This document shows, in pieces, positions 1-7,735 of a DNA stretch of 19,974 nucleotides. The translations under genes and the position numbers were made by a program. Below the pieces are notes generated by a model that saw nothing but the letters and a program-made list of their open reading frames with translations, was not told the origin of the DNA and searched no databases. Origin of the DNA: an uncultured Allobaculum sp. (GTDB lineage: Bacteria; Bacillota_I; Bacilli_A; Erysipelotrichales; Erysipelotrichaceae); NCBI GenBank assembly GCA_910577085.1, contig CAJTLE010000043.1, forward strand, positions 1 to 19,974. The letters run 5' to 3'. The stretch's first letter is position 1. Each line of letters begins with the position of its first letter.

Positions 1-100
<100 letters not shown>

Positions 101-210
101 ATATTGACTCAACGCTATTGCGTTTAATTTCGTGAATTGATTATTTGAAGTATTAAGTGTTGTTCAAGAATCGACGTGTTAATTTCGAATATTGAATTGT
201 CTGTAATCAG

Positions 211-224
211 AGTTTTCAAAGAGC
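211..224 (-). promoter_or_regulatory. boxA antitermination site of the rRNA leader
   Basis: On the minus strand this reads GCTCTTTGAAAACT. It closely matches the rRNA boxA of Bacillus-type operons, where NusB and S10 bind to stop premature termination. It lies between the most proximal promoter and the 16S 5' end, where boxA is expected. Confidence 0.85.
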
Positions 225-267
225 CATCTGTTTGTGAGTGAATCGTTTTCTCTCACAAGGCTTGTTT

Positions 268-296
268 ATCTTATCATCTGCCAGACAGGAAGTCAA
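268..296 (-). promoter_or_regulatory. rRNA operon promoter, proximal
   Basis: On the minus strand there is a -35 TTGACT (291-296), a 17-base spacer and a -10 TAAGAT (268-273). It sits about 165 bases upstream of the 16S 5' end and upstream of boxA. The reading is by consensus match only. Confidence 0.75.
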
Positions 297-408
297 CACC
301 TTTCGTGAAATATTTTTAAGAATTTCACAATCGATGATTTCTTTGATATCTAAAGATGATTTGCGTCAGATCAGCAGCTTGGCTGCCGCGTTTTCTTAAC
401 GCTCAGTT

Positions 409-438
409 ACTATAACACCAGGTGGTATCCCGGGTCAA
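409..438 (-). promoter_or_regulatory. rRNA operon promoter, middle
   Basis: On the minus strand there is a -35 TTGACC (433-438) and a -10 TATAGT (409-414), 18 bases apart. The overlapping TTATAG gives 17 bases. It is the second of three tandem sites reading toward 16S rRNA, as is usual for rRNA operons. Confidence 0.7.
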
Positions 439-561
439 GCACTTTTGTGAAAATATTTTATAAACTCACAATTAGAAGACTTACAGAAAATCTGCCTTTC
501 GGCTCTTTTCTGCGCCTTGTTGGCATTTCCACTGTCCTTCGAAGCGAAAAACAGCTTATCT

Positions 562-607
562 TTTATACCTCATTTGCCCTTGGTTTGTCAAATTTTTAAT
601 TTTTATC
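562..607 (-). promoter_or_regulatory. rRNA operon promoter, distal, with UP-like A/T tract
   Basis: On the minus strand there is a perfect -35 TTGACA (586-591), an 18-base spacer and a -10 TATAAA (562-567). An A/T-only stretch reading GATAAAAATTAAAAATT lies immediately upstream of the -35 (591-607), as expected for an UP element bound by the RNA polymerase alpha subunit. This is the strongest of the three tandem rRNA promoters by consensus. Confidence 0.75.
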
Positions 608-729
608 CAGGATATTCTTAAAAAGGTCTTGTTCAGTATCGAATTTTGCGGTGGAACAGAAGCCCGACACCGATTCAACACTCGCCTCAACTGCGTTACT
701 CCCGGATCCTATCCTCTATAAACCAAAGC

Positions 730-784
730 GGCAGCAATCCCTCCTGAAATCATCGCACGGAAAATTTCAGGGGGGGGTGCTGCC
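730..784. repeat. 55-base near-perfect palindrome with a G8 tract
   Basis: Two 21-base arms (730-750 and 764-784) flank a 13-base loop. The outer parts GGCAGCA and TGCTGCC and the inner parts CTGAAAT and ATTTCAG are exact complements. The middle seven bases of the right arm are all G, part of a run of eight Gs at 770-777. Read as plus-strand RNA, 20 of 21 positions pair, two of them as G-U. Read as minus-strand RNA, the same two become A-C mismatches. It lies 73 bases beyond the helicase stop codon, without a good T-run on either side, so it is a poor intrinsic terminator. It could be a copy of a dispersed repeat; no second copy was noticed here. Confidence 0.7.
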
Positions 785-856
785 TATTTATTGCTGGATT
801 CAGAAAACTTCCGATCAAAGCCTGGTGAGTTGGACGAATTGGATAGATTTCCATTT

Positions 857-3820
857 TCAGATTTTATGAAGCGAAAATGTATGATGGGGATCATCGGCGC
901 ATCGAAAAAACACTCTGCCTCCTTCTCGACCGACCGCATACAGCCTTCCGCCGCACTTTGGACAAGTCACCGGCTTTCTGGGATCACGATTCAGATATCC
1001 CTCCGCCATCTGAACCGTCACTGGATAGTACTTCTTACAGGCATCACAGGCAAGGAAAGGCTTGTTAAACTTTTTGGAGTACAGGAATCGAACCGCCCTG
1101 CCGCATGAGCATCTTGCCTGCGCACTGATATATCCCGCAAAAGAAGCCGACTGGCGAGAGGCAGCTAACGATAAATCTTCACTCACCTCTCGATCATCAA
1201 TATTCAACATTTCGAGATACTGCTCAATTTCTAAAGCCGTCTCGCGATTGGACGTATAGAAGACCGGGAAGATCCGCTCTGTTCGTTCAGGTAATTTTTC
1301 TTCATAAAATTTTGCACAGCCAACTGAAGGCTGATTGATCCAGCATTCATTGCGGTCAATCAAAGTTGCGCTTTCCAATATATAACAAGAAGTACTGTAC
1401 CGGCGCAGACTTTCGGGAAGTTCAGCTTTATCGTTGCATCGAATGATCAGTCGGCAGCGCCGGGCAGCGGATCCAAGAAGATAGGTGAGCCGTTCCCCAT
1501 GATCTTTTGAAAAATTCCAGTTTGGAATGTCAATCCGAATTTCCCTGCGGGCACGGCTGATTGACTTCAGATATTCCACAAACAGCGCTTCAGAATTGTC
1601 TGCCGGTCGATAAGACCAGGGAAAAGACGGAAAAGAGGCCTCAGGAGTCGCCTTCCATAAGTCCTGTGGATGCTCCAGTTTTTTCTGTACAAAATCAAGG
1701 ACATTGAGCATCTCTTTTTGGCAAAGATGAAGATACTGGCCATCATCTGCCTGCTGATCACATCTGTCCAGATCATAAATCGTTTTTAAAAGATTGTTAT
1801 TGAGCTTTTTGGTATGAATATACTCCTGGTTGGAAATGAGGATAAACTGCTTTCTGGCCCTGGAAATGGCTACATTGATCAGTCGGGTAGACTCATTATT
1901 ACACATGGTTGTTACCATTCCGCCTGGATAATTTTTTCCGTAGCTTTCCACAGTATCAAAAAGGATATAGTCACGTTCACTTCCCTGAAACTGGTGAACT
2001 GTACTGGCCTTGATCCGCCTGGAATTGAGAACATTTTCATTTGACTGATGTTCAGAATCGTTCCAGATCGAAAGCTCATTCAAGCCTGTCTGGTCCAGCA
2101 GGTTCTGGATGAGCATTGCCTGTCTGGCATAGGGCGTAATAATGCCAACGGTCCCTTTAAATGCACAATAAGCGGCCATCGTGACTGTCATCATAGCGCT
2201 GAGCAGATTGATTCTTGAACCCGAAAGTCCGGGCTGCTGAAAGTTTCCCAGTCCCGCAAGATCAAGAAATAAGAAGGGAACACTTTCAAATCTGGTCCAG
2301 GCCGGTAAAATCTCCTGCTCTTTTTCATCAGCCGGGCTGGATTCTGATCGTTCATCCTGATTCTGGATTTTCTTTTCTTCCTGCCCGCTTTGTGCAAGTC
2401 TTAACGGAGCCGTCTTCAACAAGGAGTTATATACAGAACAAGAAAGCAATTCGCTTAAAAAGGGCGGCATTCGATACTGCTCATTGAGCATGGTCAGCCA
2501 TACGTGACCTTTTTGTTTCAAAACGGCATCCGCAATCTGGCAATACTGGAACAAATCGATATTCAGCAGCCCTTTTCGAGAAAATGTGATGGGTGAAAGC
2601 TGACGAAAATCTCCCAGACAGACAAAGCTTTTCGTTGCGCGGCTTGCCGCCTGTAAGATTGTCGGCACATCAAGCATACTCGCTTCATCAACAATCACCG
2701 TATCAAAAGGTCTGTGGAACAGTTCCAGTTTGGTTTGCTGGAGGGCAATGGTTGAAGCGACAAACTTTGCTTCGTTAATCAGTTTGGATTCAGCTATTTC
2801 CAGACGTCTGCGCAAAAAAGTCAGTTCGTCGCGAATACTTTCCCGCTCTTCATTGTCAAGTGGTGAAGAGAGCTCTTCGACAAGCCAGTCAATCCGCTTC
2901 ACAATATCGGGATTTTGTTCCTTCATTCGCTTTGTAGAATACAGATCCGGATCTTCCAGAATCAAAGGATCACGCGGATAGCCATATCGAAGAATCGTCC
3001 CTGGATGCTGGTGGGCCTGGTCTTTCAGTTTCAAAATCGCTTCATCGACCGCAACATTGGCCATAGAAAGAAGCAAAACCCGGCGCCCTTCCTGGATTAA
3101 GGCACTGGCAATTTTGGCGATAGTTGTCGTTTTGCCCGTTCCGGGTGGTCCCCAGATAAAGCAGATCGGCTGACTGAGCGTTTTTTCAATCGCCGTCTGC
3201 TGGGAGGTCTGGAGTTCCTCGCAGATCAAATCAGAACTGGTGGGTGCCTGAATGAGCTGATCAAGCAGTTCAGGATTCTTTGCCGGCATCCCTCTTTTCA
3301 TCCAGTCGATGACCGACAGCAGTCCATACAATGATTCTTCTGAGATTACCGCCATATTGATTTGCAAACCCAGATCCCGGCCAATCTTGATCACCACGGT
3401 CATTCCTTCGGTTTCAACCACCTGGCAGGAATACGTCTGCCCTTTGAGAATCAGACTGACCTTATTGCCTGCTGTAAACCGAAAGGTCGAACACGCAGTA
3501 AAACTGTAATAACAAGTTGATCCGCTTTCAATACGAATTCGCTTACCAGCCCGAACCTTCACGCCATCTGTATTTCCAGACATAATCTTATCGAGATCTG
3601 CCAGGGCTCCTGGCAGAAATTCGTCCTGAAATTCCTGCCAGGAATGAATATCGGGCACCTCTGGTTCCTGATCCTGTCTCCAGACTGGACAGATCCACTC
3701 TGACATCGAGGATTGAACAGAAATTGTCTTTGATGCTCCACTCTTTTCTTTCAGGGCGGTCCGTTCTTGTCTGAGCGATGACCGATCAGTCTGGTTTTTC
3801 TTCTGTTTATTCTTTGTCAT
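857..3820 (-). CDS. Upf1/Dna2-type SF1 helicase with C-terminal zinc ribbons
   Basis: Predicted cytoplasmic ATP-dependent nucleic-acid helicase, superfamily 1. Numbered from the upstream ATG at 3826, it shows a Q-motif region TSQQTAIEKTL near 207-217, Walker A GPPGTGKTT (226-234), Walker B IVDEAS (378-383), motif III GDFRQL (405-410), NEQYRMP (448-454), motif V STVHQFQGSERD (608-619) and motif VI NVAISRARKQ (651-660). Residues about 740-880 resemble the PLD-like domain often fused to such helicases, but no HxK motif is seen, so it is probably not a nuclease. Two zinc ribbons end the protein: Cys906, 908, 927, 930 and Cys955, 958, 976 with His981 or 982. I prefer the ATG at 3820: GAGGG lies six bases before it, but only one base before the ATG at 3826. 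The gene stands alone upstream of the rRNA promoters. The biological target is unknown. Confidence 0.94.
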   Translation of the reverse strand: MTKNKQKKNQTDRSSLRQERTALKEKSGASKTISVQSSMSEWICPVWRQDQEPEVPDIHSWQEFQDEFLPGALADLDKIMSGNTDGVKVRAGKRIRIESGSTCYYSFTACSTFRFTAGNKVSLILKGQTYSCQVVETEGMTVVIKIGRDLGLQINMAVISEESLYGLLSVIDWMKRGMPAKNPELLDQLIQAPTSSDLICEELQTSQQTAIEKTLSQPICFIWGPPGTGKTTTIAKIASALIQEGRRVLLLSMANVAVDEAILKLKDQAHQHPGTILRYGYPRDPLILEDPDLYSTKRMKEQNPDIVKRIDWLVEELSSPLDNEERESIRDELTFLRRRLEIAESKLINEAKFVASTIALQQTKLELFHRPFDTVIVDEASMLDVPTILQAASRATKSFVCLGDFRQLSPITFSRKGLLNIDLFQYCQIADAVLKQKGHVWLTMLNEQYRMPPFLSELLSCSVYNSLLKTAPLRLAQSGQEEKKIQNQDERSESSPADEKEQEILPAWTRFESVPFLFLDLAGLGNFQQPGLSGSRINLLSAMMTVTMAAYCAFKGTVGIITPYARQAMLIQNLLDQTGLNELSIWNDSEHQSNENVLNSRRIKASTVHQFQGSERDYILFDTVESYGKNYPGGMVTTMCNNESTRLINVAISRARKQFILISNQEYIHTKKLNNNLLKTIYDLDRCDQQADDGQYLHLCQKEMLNVLDFVQKKLEHPQDLWKATPEASFPSFPWSYRPADNSEALFVEYLKSISRARREIRIDIPNWNFSKDHGERLTYLLGSAARRCRLIIRCNDKAELPESLRRYSTSCYILESATLIDRNECWINQPSVGCAKFYEEKLPERTERIFPVFYTSNRETALEIEQYLEMLNIDDREVSEDLSLAASRQSASFAGYISAQARCSCGRAVRFLYSKKFNKPFLACDACKKYYPVTVQMAEGYLNRDPRKPVTCPKCGGRLYAVGREGGRVFFRCADDPHHTFSLHKI

Positions 3821-4055
3821 CCCCATCCCTCATCCGTATGGATCAAACTGTCCAGTCAATGTTATGGAAAAGCACACCTGCTTCTTGATCAGGCCTGACA
3901 AAAGGCCGGGCTTTGTTTCTTTTTTTGCCCGAATTCTGGCAGTGGTCCTTTTACCTGGCCCTTAGCCTCTGAAGAAAAATTATCATCGAATCCCAGAATC
4001 GATCCAGAAAGGCCGAACAATGATTCAGAAAATGCAATTTCCAATTCTTTACCGA

Positions 4056-4084
4056 TTGTACAATACAATGATTTGTTTTATAAA
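4056..4084 (+). promoter_or_regulatory. candidate promoter reading toward the GAF reductase
   Basis: TTGTAC (4056-4061), a 17-base spacer and TATAAA (4079-4084) in an A/T-rich stretch. If used, it would give a leader of about 400 bases before the start codon at 4490. A second TTGACA at about 4426 has no good -10. The call rests on consensus only. Confidence 0.4.
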
Positions 4085-4262
4085 AGATGTTTTAATTTTA
4101 TAAACAAATTTGATAGAAATCGTGCTTTTAATCCAATTTATTTCCAGTTTTTGACCTTTCTCGTATGGTAGGCATCAGATTGCATGCGTCAGGCTTATTC
4201 TTTGTTTTCTTACAGCAGAACTGGGAATGACCGCATCAAAGCAGGTCGATTGGATTCGACTC

Positions 4263-4296
4263 AATCCGGCCTGATTTCATTCAGGCGGGCTGGATT
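4263..4296 (+). terminator. attenuator-like hairpin upstream of the GAF reductase
   Basis: AATCC (4263-4267) can pair with GGATT (4292-4296) around an inner stem GCCTGA/TCAGGC (4269-4274, 4281-4286), followed by a T-rich TTTCTTTTCTC. The same AATCC can instead pair with GGATT at 4252-4256. Such exclusive pairing resembles a terminator/antiterminator switch. An AACTGG at 4219-4224 can close a domain back to CCAGTT at 4144-4149. It matches no riboswitch family I recognise. Confidence 0.45.
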
Positions 4297-4489
4297 TCTT
4301 TTCTCAGGCAGACAAACCGCGATTGGAAGACATCATATGGATTTAAAGGCAGACAGGTTACAATAAGTCTGATTCCAAAAAAACTCCATCAGCAGACCAG
4401 CTTTCATTCAGGGCACTTTTGCCTCTTGACAATCGCGATGCCTGACGTCTTTTGATGGCAGTTTAATTGAAGAAGGAGAAAAACTTGTC

Positions 4490-4966
4490 ATGATTGATTA
4501 TTCTCTTTGCAGTCAGCTGCGATCATTTTACGATCCTGCCCTGCCCGCCAACAGCATTCTTGTCAACCAGGTTGCTGCTTTATTCCATGCCGATCCCCAT
4601 ATTACCTGGGCCGGGCTATACCTGCTGAATCCTTTAACAGGCGATTGTTATGTCGACGCCTTTCAGGGACTTCCAGCCTGCATGAAAATTCCTGCCCATC
4701 AGGGAGTCATCGGGGCTGCCGTGGATGCCAAGGCTCCAATAGTCGTTTCCGACGTCCACAGTTTCCCTGGCCATATTGCCTGCGATTCCCGTACAGAAAG
4801 CGAACTGGTTATCCCGCTCAAGGTCTGCGGCAATCTTATGACTCTTATGGGCGTTCTCGATCTCGACTCGGATGTCCAGGGGTTTTTCGACCAGCTGGAT
4901 CCGGATCTGATTGAAGAACTGGGCGAAATTTTTTCCCAGACTCTCGATCTCAGTCTTCCTTTCTGA
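4490..4966 (+). CDS. msrC: GAF-domain free methionine-(R)-sulfoxide reductase
   Basis: This 158-residue single GAF-domain protein matches the fRMsr (YebR/MsrC) family in length and signature. The family reduces free methionine-R-sulfoxide to methionine in the cytoplasm with thioredoxin-type reductant. Visible family segments are DAFQGLPACMKIP (57-68), GVIGAAV (72-78), VSDVHSFPGHIACDS (86-100) and MGVLDLDS (120-127). Characterised members have three conserved cysteines. Here Cys64 and the catalytic-type Cys98 are present, but the middle position is Ile74 (GVIG where GVCG is usual). AAGGAG lies 11 bases before the ATG, slightly far. A nearer TTG is in another frame and hits a stop at once, so the ATG at 4490 stands. 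It converges on pheT across a shared terminator. Confidence 0.92.
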   Translation: MIDYSLCSQLRSFYDPALPANSILVNQVAALFHADPHITWAGLYLLNPLTGDCYVDAFQGLPACMKIPAHQGVIGAAVDAKAPIVVSDVHSFPGHIACDSRTESELVIPLKVCGNLMTLMGVLDLDSDVQGFFDQLDPDLIEELGEIFSQTLDLSLPF

Positions 4967-5027
4967 GTTTTTTCGCCTGAGCAGCAATCTTTTTCAACCA
5001 TCAAGCAGTCATCCGTTTTTGAGATGA

Positions 5028-5080
5028 AAAACCTCCCGCTGCACCCGGACAGGATAAGACCGGATTTAGCGGGAGGTTTT
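5028..5080. terminator. bidirectional terminator between msrC-like gene and pheT
   Basis: Thirteen-base arms, AAAACCTCCCGCT and AGCGGGAGGTTTT, are perfect complements, with an inner CCGG/CCGG pair. The A-run on one side and T-run on the other make it work on either strand. It lies about 60 bases past the plus-strand stop and 230 bases past the pheT stop. Confidence 0.88.
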
Positions 5081-5311
5081 CTGATCTCCAATTTCTTGTT
5101 CCCTTTTTTATCGGGCGCTGCTTTTTATGAGCGAAGCCTTGATCGTCTCTTACAAAACAGAAACGACCAAAACAGGATTATTTTGATCAAAGCAGGATCA
5201 TTTTCAGCTTGGGACATCGAATTCGGACTGAGTAGATTCCAGATTCGTACGTTTTCTGCTTGTTGAGACTCAACTTAAAAGTGGATTCAGTTCAGTTTTC
5301 AAGAGTCCAGA
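5081..5311. other. intergenic tail between terminator and pheT stop
   Basis: With the terminator, this completes a 345-base gap between two converging genes. No gene, RNA or clear repeat is seen. The open frame at 5024-5266 on the plus strand crosses the terminator and has no ribosome binding site. Confidence 0.5.
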
Positions 5312-7723
5312 TCAGGCCGAACGAAGTTTGGCGTGACACTGTTTCTGGATGGCATCGATGATGGCATTGAAGACCGTGTTGATCTTTTCTTCATTGAGGG
5401 TCTGTCTGTCAGACTGGAAGGTCATGGTCAGCGCAATCGATTTTTCGTTTTCGCCAACATGTTCTCCTTCGTAAACATCGAAGACATCAACATGGCGGAC
5501 AACGGATTCTTTGTCGAGTTTACCAGAACGTTTGATGACATCAATGATCCGGCTGGCCGGCAGGTCTTTTTCAACGACAAAGGCAAGGTCACGGACAACA
5601 GATGGGTATTTGGAAACCGGAACAAATTTTACTTTGGACTTCTTGGTCTTCAGGATTTTGTCCAGATCCAGTTCCGCGATCACGGCATTCTTGACGCCGA
5701 TGCGGGCACCATAAGTTGGATGAATTTCACCCATCAGGCCGATCAGGTCTTTGCCGATATACACTTCAGCGGAACGACCGGGATGGAAGTGAGTCGTGTC
5801 TTTCTTGTTTGGTTTGAAGTACAGACGATTTTCACCAATTCCCTGGCGCTCCAGCAGGACTTCAATCAGGCCTTTAAGCGTATAGAAATCCGCTGGGGTG
5901 CTGTCTTTGAGCCATTTGGTTTCATTGAGATTGCCTGTCAATACGATTGCCAGGTGTTCAATGACACCGGATTTGCTGGTCAGTTCAGAGATCTCGAACA
6001 GGTTGACATTCTTGTTGCCGCGGGCAAGGTTCCAGGCTGCGCTTTCTAATAAGGAAGGCAGGATGGATGTGCGCAAGTAGCGTCTCTCTTCGGAAAGAGG
6101 AACTGGCAGTTCGAGCGATTCGCCCGTGGAGTAGATCGCATCCTCTTTTTTCGCACCGGAGATCAGGGTATACGTGATGGCATCGCGCAGACCATTTTCG
6201 GTCAACAGAGTGCGGATGAACCTGCGCTGACGCTGCTGGGGGTTCAGTTTCCCTTCGGTCATTTCCATCACCGGCAGCGTCGAAGGCAGACGATCATAGC
6301 CGATCATGCGGATGACTTCTTCAGAAAGGTCAGCCATGCCTTCCAGATCGGTACGGGAACTTGGAACAGTTACAGTAATGGTTTTTCCTTCCACAACCGG
6401 CTGCAGGTTCAGACGATCAAACACATCGACAACTTCTTCCAGGCTGAATGCAGTGCCCAGACGGTCATTGAGCAGATCTAATGTTGTGGTGATCGTTCTA
6501 GGCGTGAAGTTGGCAGAACCATATTCAACCGTTTTTTCAATTCCTTTGGCATCGGCATATTCAACCAACAGCTGCACAGCACGATCAATGGCTTTTTTCG
6601 CCGCCAGAGGTTCGATGCCTTTCTGGTAACGAATGCTGGATTCAGTATTGAGATTCAGCCGACGGGCCGTGTTGCGGATTTTAACATGATTGAAACTGGC
6701 GCATTCAATGATCAGGCCGGTTGTCGTCTCTTCAATCTTCGAGTCATCGCCACCCATAACACCGGCAATGCCGATTGGTTTATTTTCCGTCGTGATGACC
6801 AGATCTTCTGGCTGCAGATGGTAAGTCACGCCATCCAGAGCCGTATAGTCGCAATCCAGGCCTTCTTTGACGGTGATTTCCTGCGCTGGCAGGGCGTTGA
6901 TGTCATAGAAGTGCATCGGCTGGCCGGTCTCTAATATGACGATATTGGAAATATCGACCACGTTGTTGATCGAATGCATACCCGAAGCGCGCAGCAGTTC
7001 TTTCATCCAGGGAACGGATTCCTTGATAGTAACGGAGTTGATGACTTTACCATAGAAGTGTGGGCAGCCTTCTGCTTCCGAGTGAATCACCAGGCGGGTA
7101 TCCACATCTGCGCCGGCATCCGAAGCACCCTCGCAGGCAGGCAGTCTATAGTCTTTCTTTAAGATAGCGGCTGTTTCCGCTGCCATGTTCCAGGCAGCCT
7201 GGCAATCCGCACGGTTCGGAGTTAAGGAAACATCCAGAACGGTGTCATCCAGTCCCAGATATTCTCTTGGATTGTCATATCCAACCGGAGCATCTTCGGG
7301 CAGCACTTCAATGCCCGCTAACTGTGCTTCGCTTAAGGAGTGTTTATCGACACCCAGTTCCGCCAGGGAGCAGATCATGCCGTTGCTCACTTCGCCACGG
7401 ATCACCCCCGACTTAATTTCGCCTCCTGGCAATACAGCACCCGGTTTTGCGACGATGACTTTCTGCCCGGCGGCAACATTTGGCGCCCCACAGACGATGG
7501 GAACAACTTCATCGCCAATGTTTACCGTTGTGCAGTGCAGATGGTCAGAGTTTGGATGATCTTTGCAGGTCAGAACTTCACCAATGACCAGGTTGGTTCC
7601 CTGAGACATTGGAATGACATCTTCAACTTCAAATCCGGCATCGGTAATCGCTTTGGCGACATCGTCCATGCTCAAATCGCCTAAGTCCATGTACTGTCTG
7701 AGCCATTTTTCAGAGATTTTCAT
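5312..7723 (-). CDS. pheT: phenylalanine-tRNA ligase, beta subunit
   Basis: Beta subunit of the cytoplasmic (alpha-beta)2 PheRS, which charges tRNA-Phe. The 803-residue length is normal. The N-terminus MKISEKWLRQYMDL is typical. A tRNA-binding EMAP-like domain spans about 43-150 (GEVLTCKDHPNSDHLHC, CGAPNV). The B3/B4 editing region follows, starting near SLTPNRADC, then the B5 and catalytic-like core. The C-terminal 100 residues (from KYPSVVRDLAFVV) are the ferredoxin-fold anticodon-binding domain. The start is set by AAGGAGG seven bases upstream, which overlaps the pheS stop codon. Only 12 bases separate the two genes, so they form one operon under the T-box. No anomaly is seen. Confidence 0.99.
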   Translation of the reverse strand: MKISEKWLRQYMDLGDLSMDDVAKAITDAGFEVEDVIPMSQGTNLVIGEVLTCKDHPNSDHLHCTTVNIGDEVVPIVCGAPNVAAGQKVIVAKPGAVLPGGEIKSGVIRGEVSNGMICSLAELGVDKHSLSEAQLAGIEVLPEDAPVGYDNPREYLGLDDTVLDVSLTPNRADCQAAWNMAAETAAILKKDYRLPACEGASDAGADVDTRLVIHSEAEGCPHFYGKVINSVTIKESVPWMKELLRASGMHSINNVVDISNIVILETGQPMHFYDINALPAQEITVKEGLDCDYTALDGVTYHLQPEDLVITTENKPIGIAGVMGGDDSKIEETTTGLIIECASFNHVKIRNTARRLNLNTESSIRYQKGIEPLAAKKAIDRAVQLLVEYADAKGIEKTVEYGSANFTPRTITTTLDLLNDRLGTAFSLEEVVDVFDRLNLQPVVEGKTITVTVPSSRTDLEGMADLSEEVIRMIGYDRLPSTLPVMEMTEGKLNPQQRQRRFIRTLLTENGLRDAITYTLISGAKKEDAIYSTGESLELPVPLSEERRYLRTSILPSLLESAAWNLARGNKNVNLFEISELTSKSGVIEHLAIVLTGNLNETKWLKDSTPADFYTLKGLIEVLLERQGIGENRLYFKPNKKDTTHFHPGRSAEVYIGKDLIGLMGEIHPTYGARIGVKNAVIAELDLDKILKTKKSKVKFVPVSKYPSVVRDLAFVVEKDLPASRIIDVIKRSGKLDKESVVRHVDVFDVYEGEHVGENEKSIALTMTFQSDRQTLNEEKINTVFNAIIDAIQKQCHAKLRSA

Positions 7724-7735
7724 CGTTTGCCCTCC

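Larger units (their letters stand above)
3827..4489. other. 660-base intergenic region between divergent genes
   Basis: No credible gene is seen. The left part holds a short hairpin (GGCCT pairing with AGGCC, about 3893-3908) followed by a T-rich run, which looks like a plus-strand terminator with no gene before it. The centre (about 4050-4120) is very A/T-rich and probably holds divergent promoters. The right part holds the folded leader listed separately. A 60-codon open frame at 4184-4366 has no ribosome binding site and crosses the hairpins, so it was not called. No convincing promoter was found for the helicase. Confidence 0.6.

Noticed and set aside
3841..3857. Short similarity of ATCAAACTGTCC to the complement of the 16S 5' end
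   Set aside because: The match breaks off after about a dozen bases and no other rRNA sequence follows, so it is chance.
4311..4364. Direct repeat AGGCAGACA in the region upstream of the GAF reductase
   Set aside because: Two nine-base copies in a low-complexity leader are not enough to call a regulatory repeat or attachment site.
5333..6049. 238-codon open frame on the plus strand opposite pheT
   Set aside because: It is antisense to a certain gene, has no ribosome binding site and matches no family I recognise. The same holds for the 247-codon frames at 15405-16148 and 15991-16734 opposite the YfhO-family gene.
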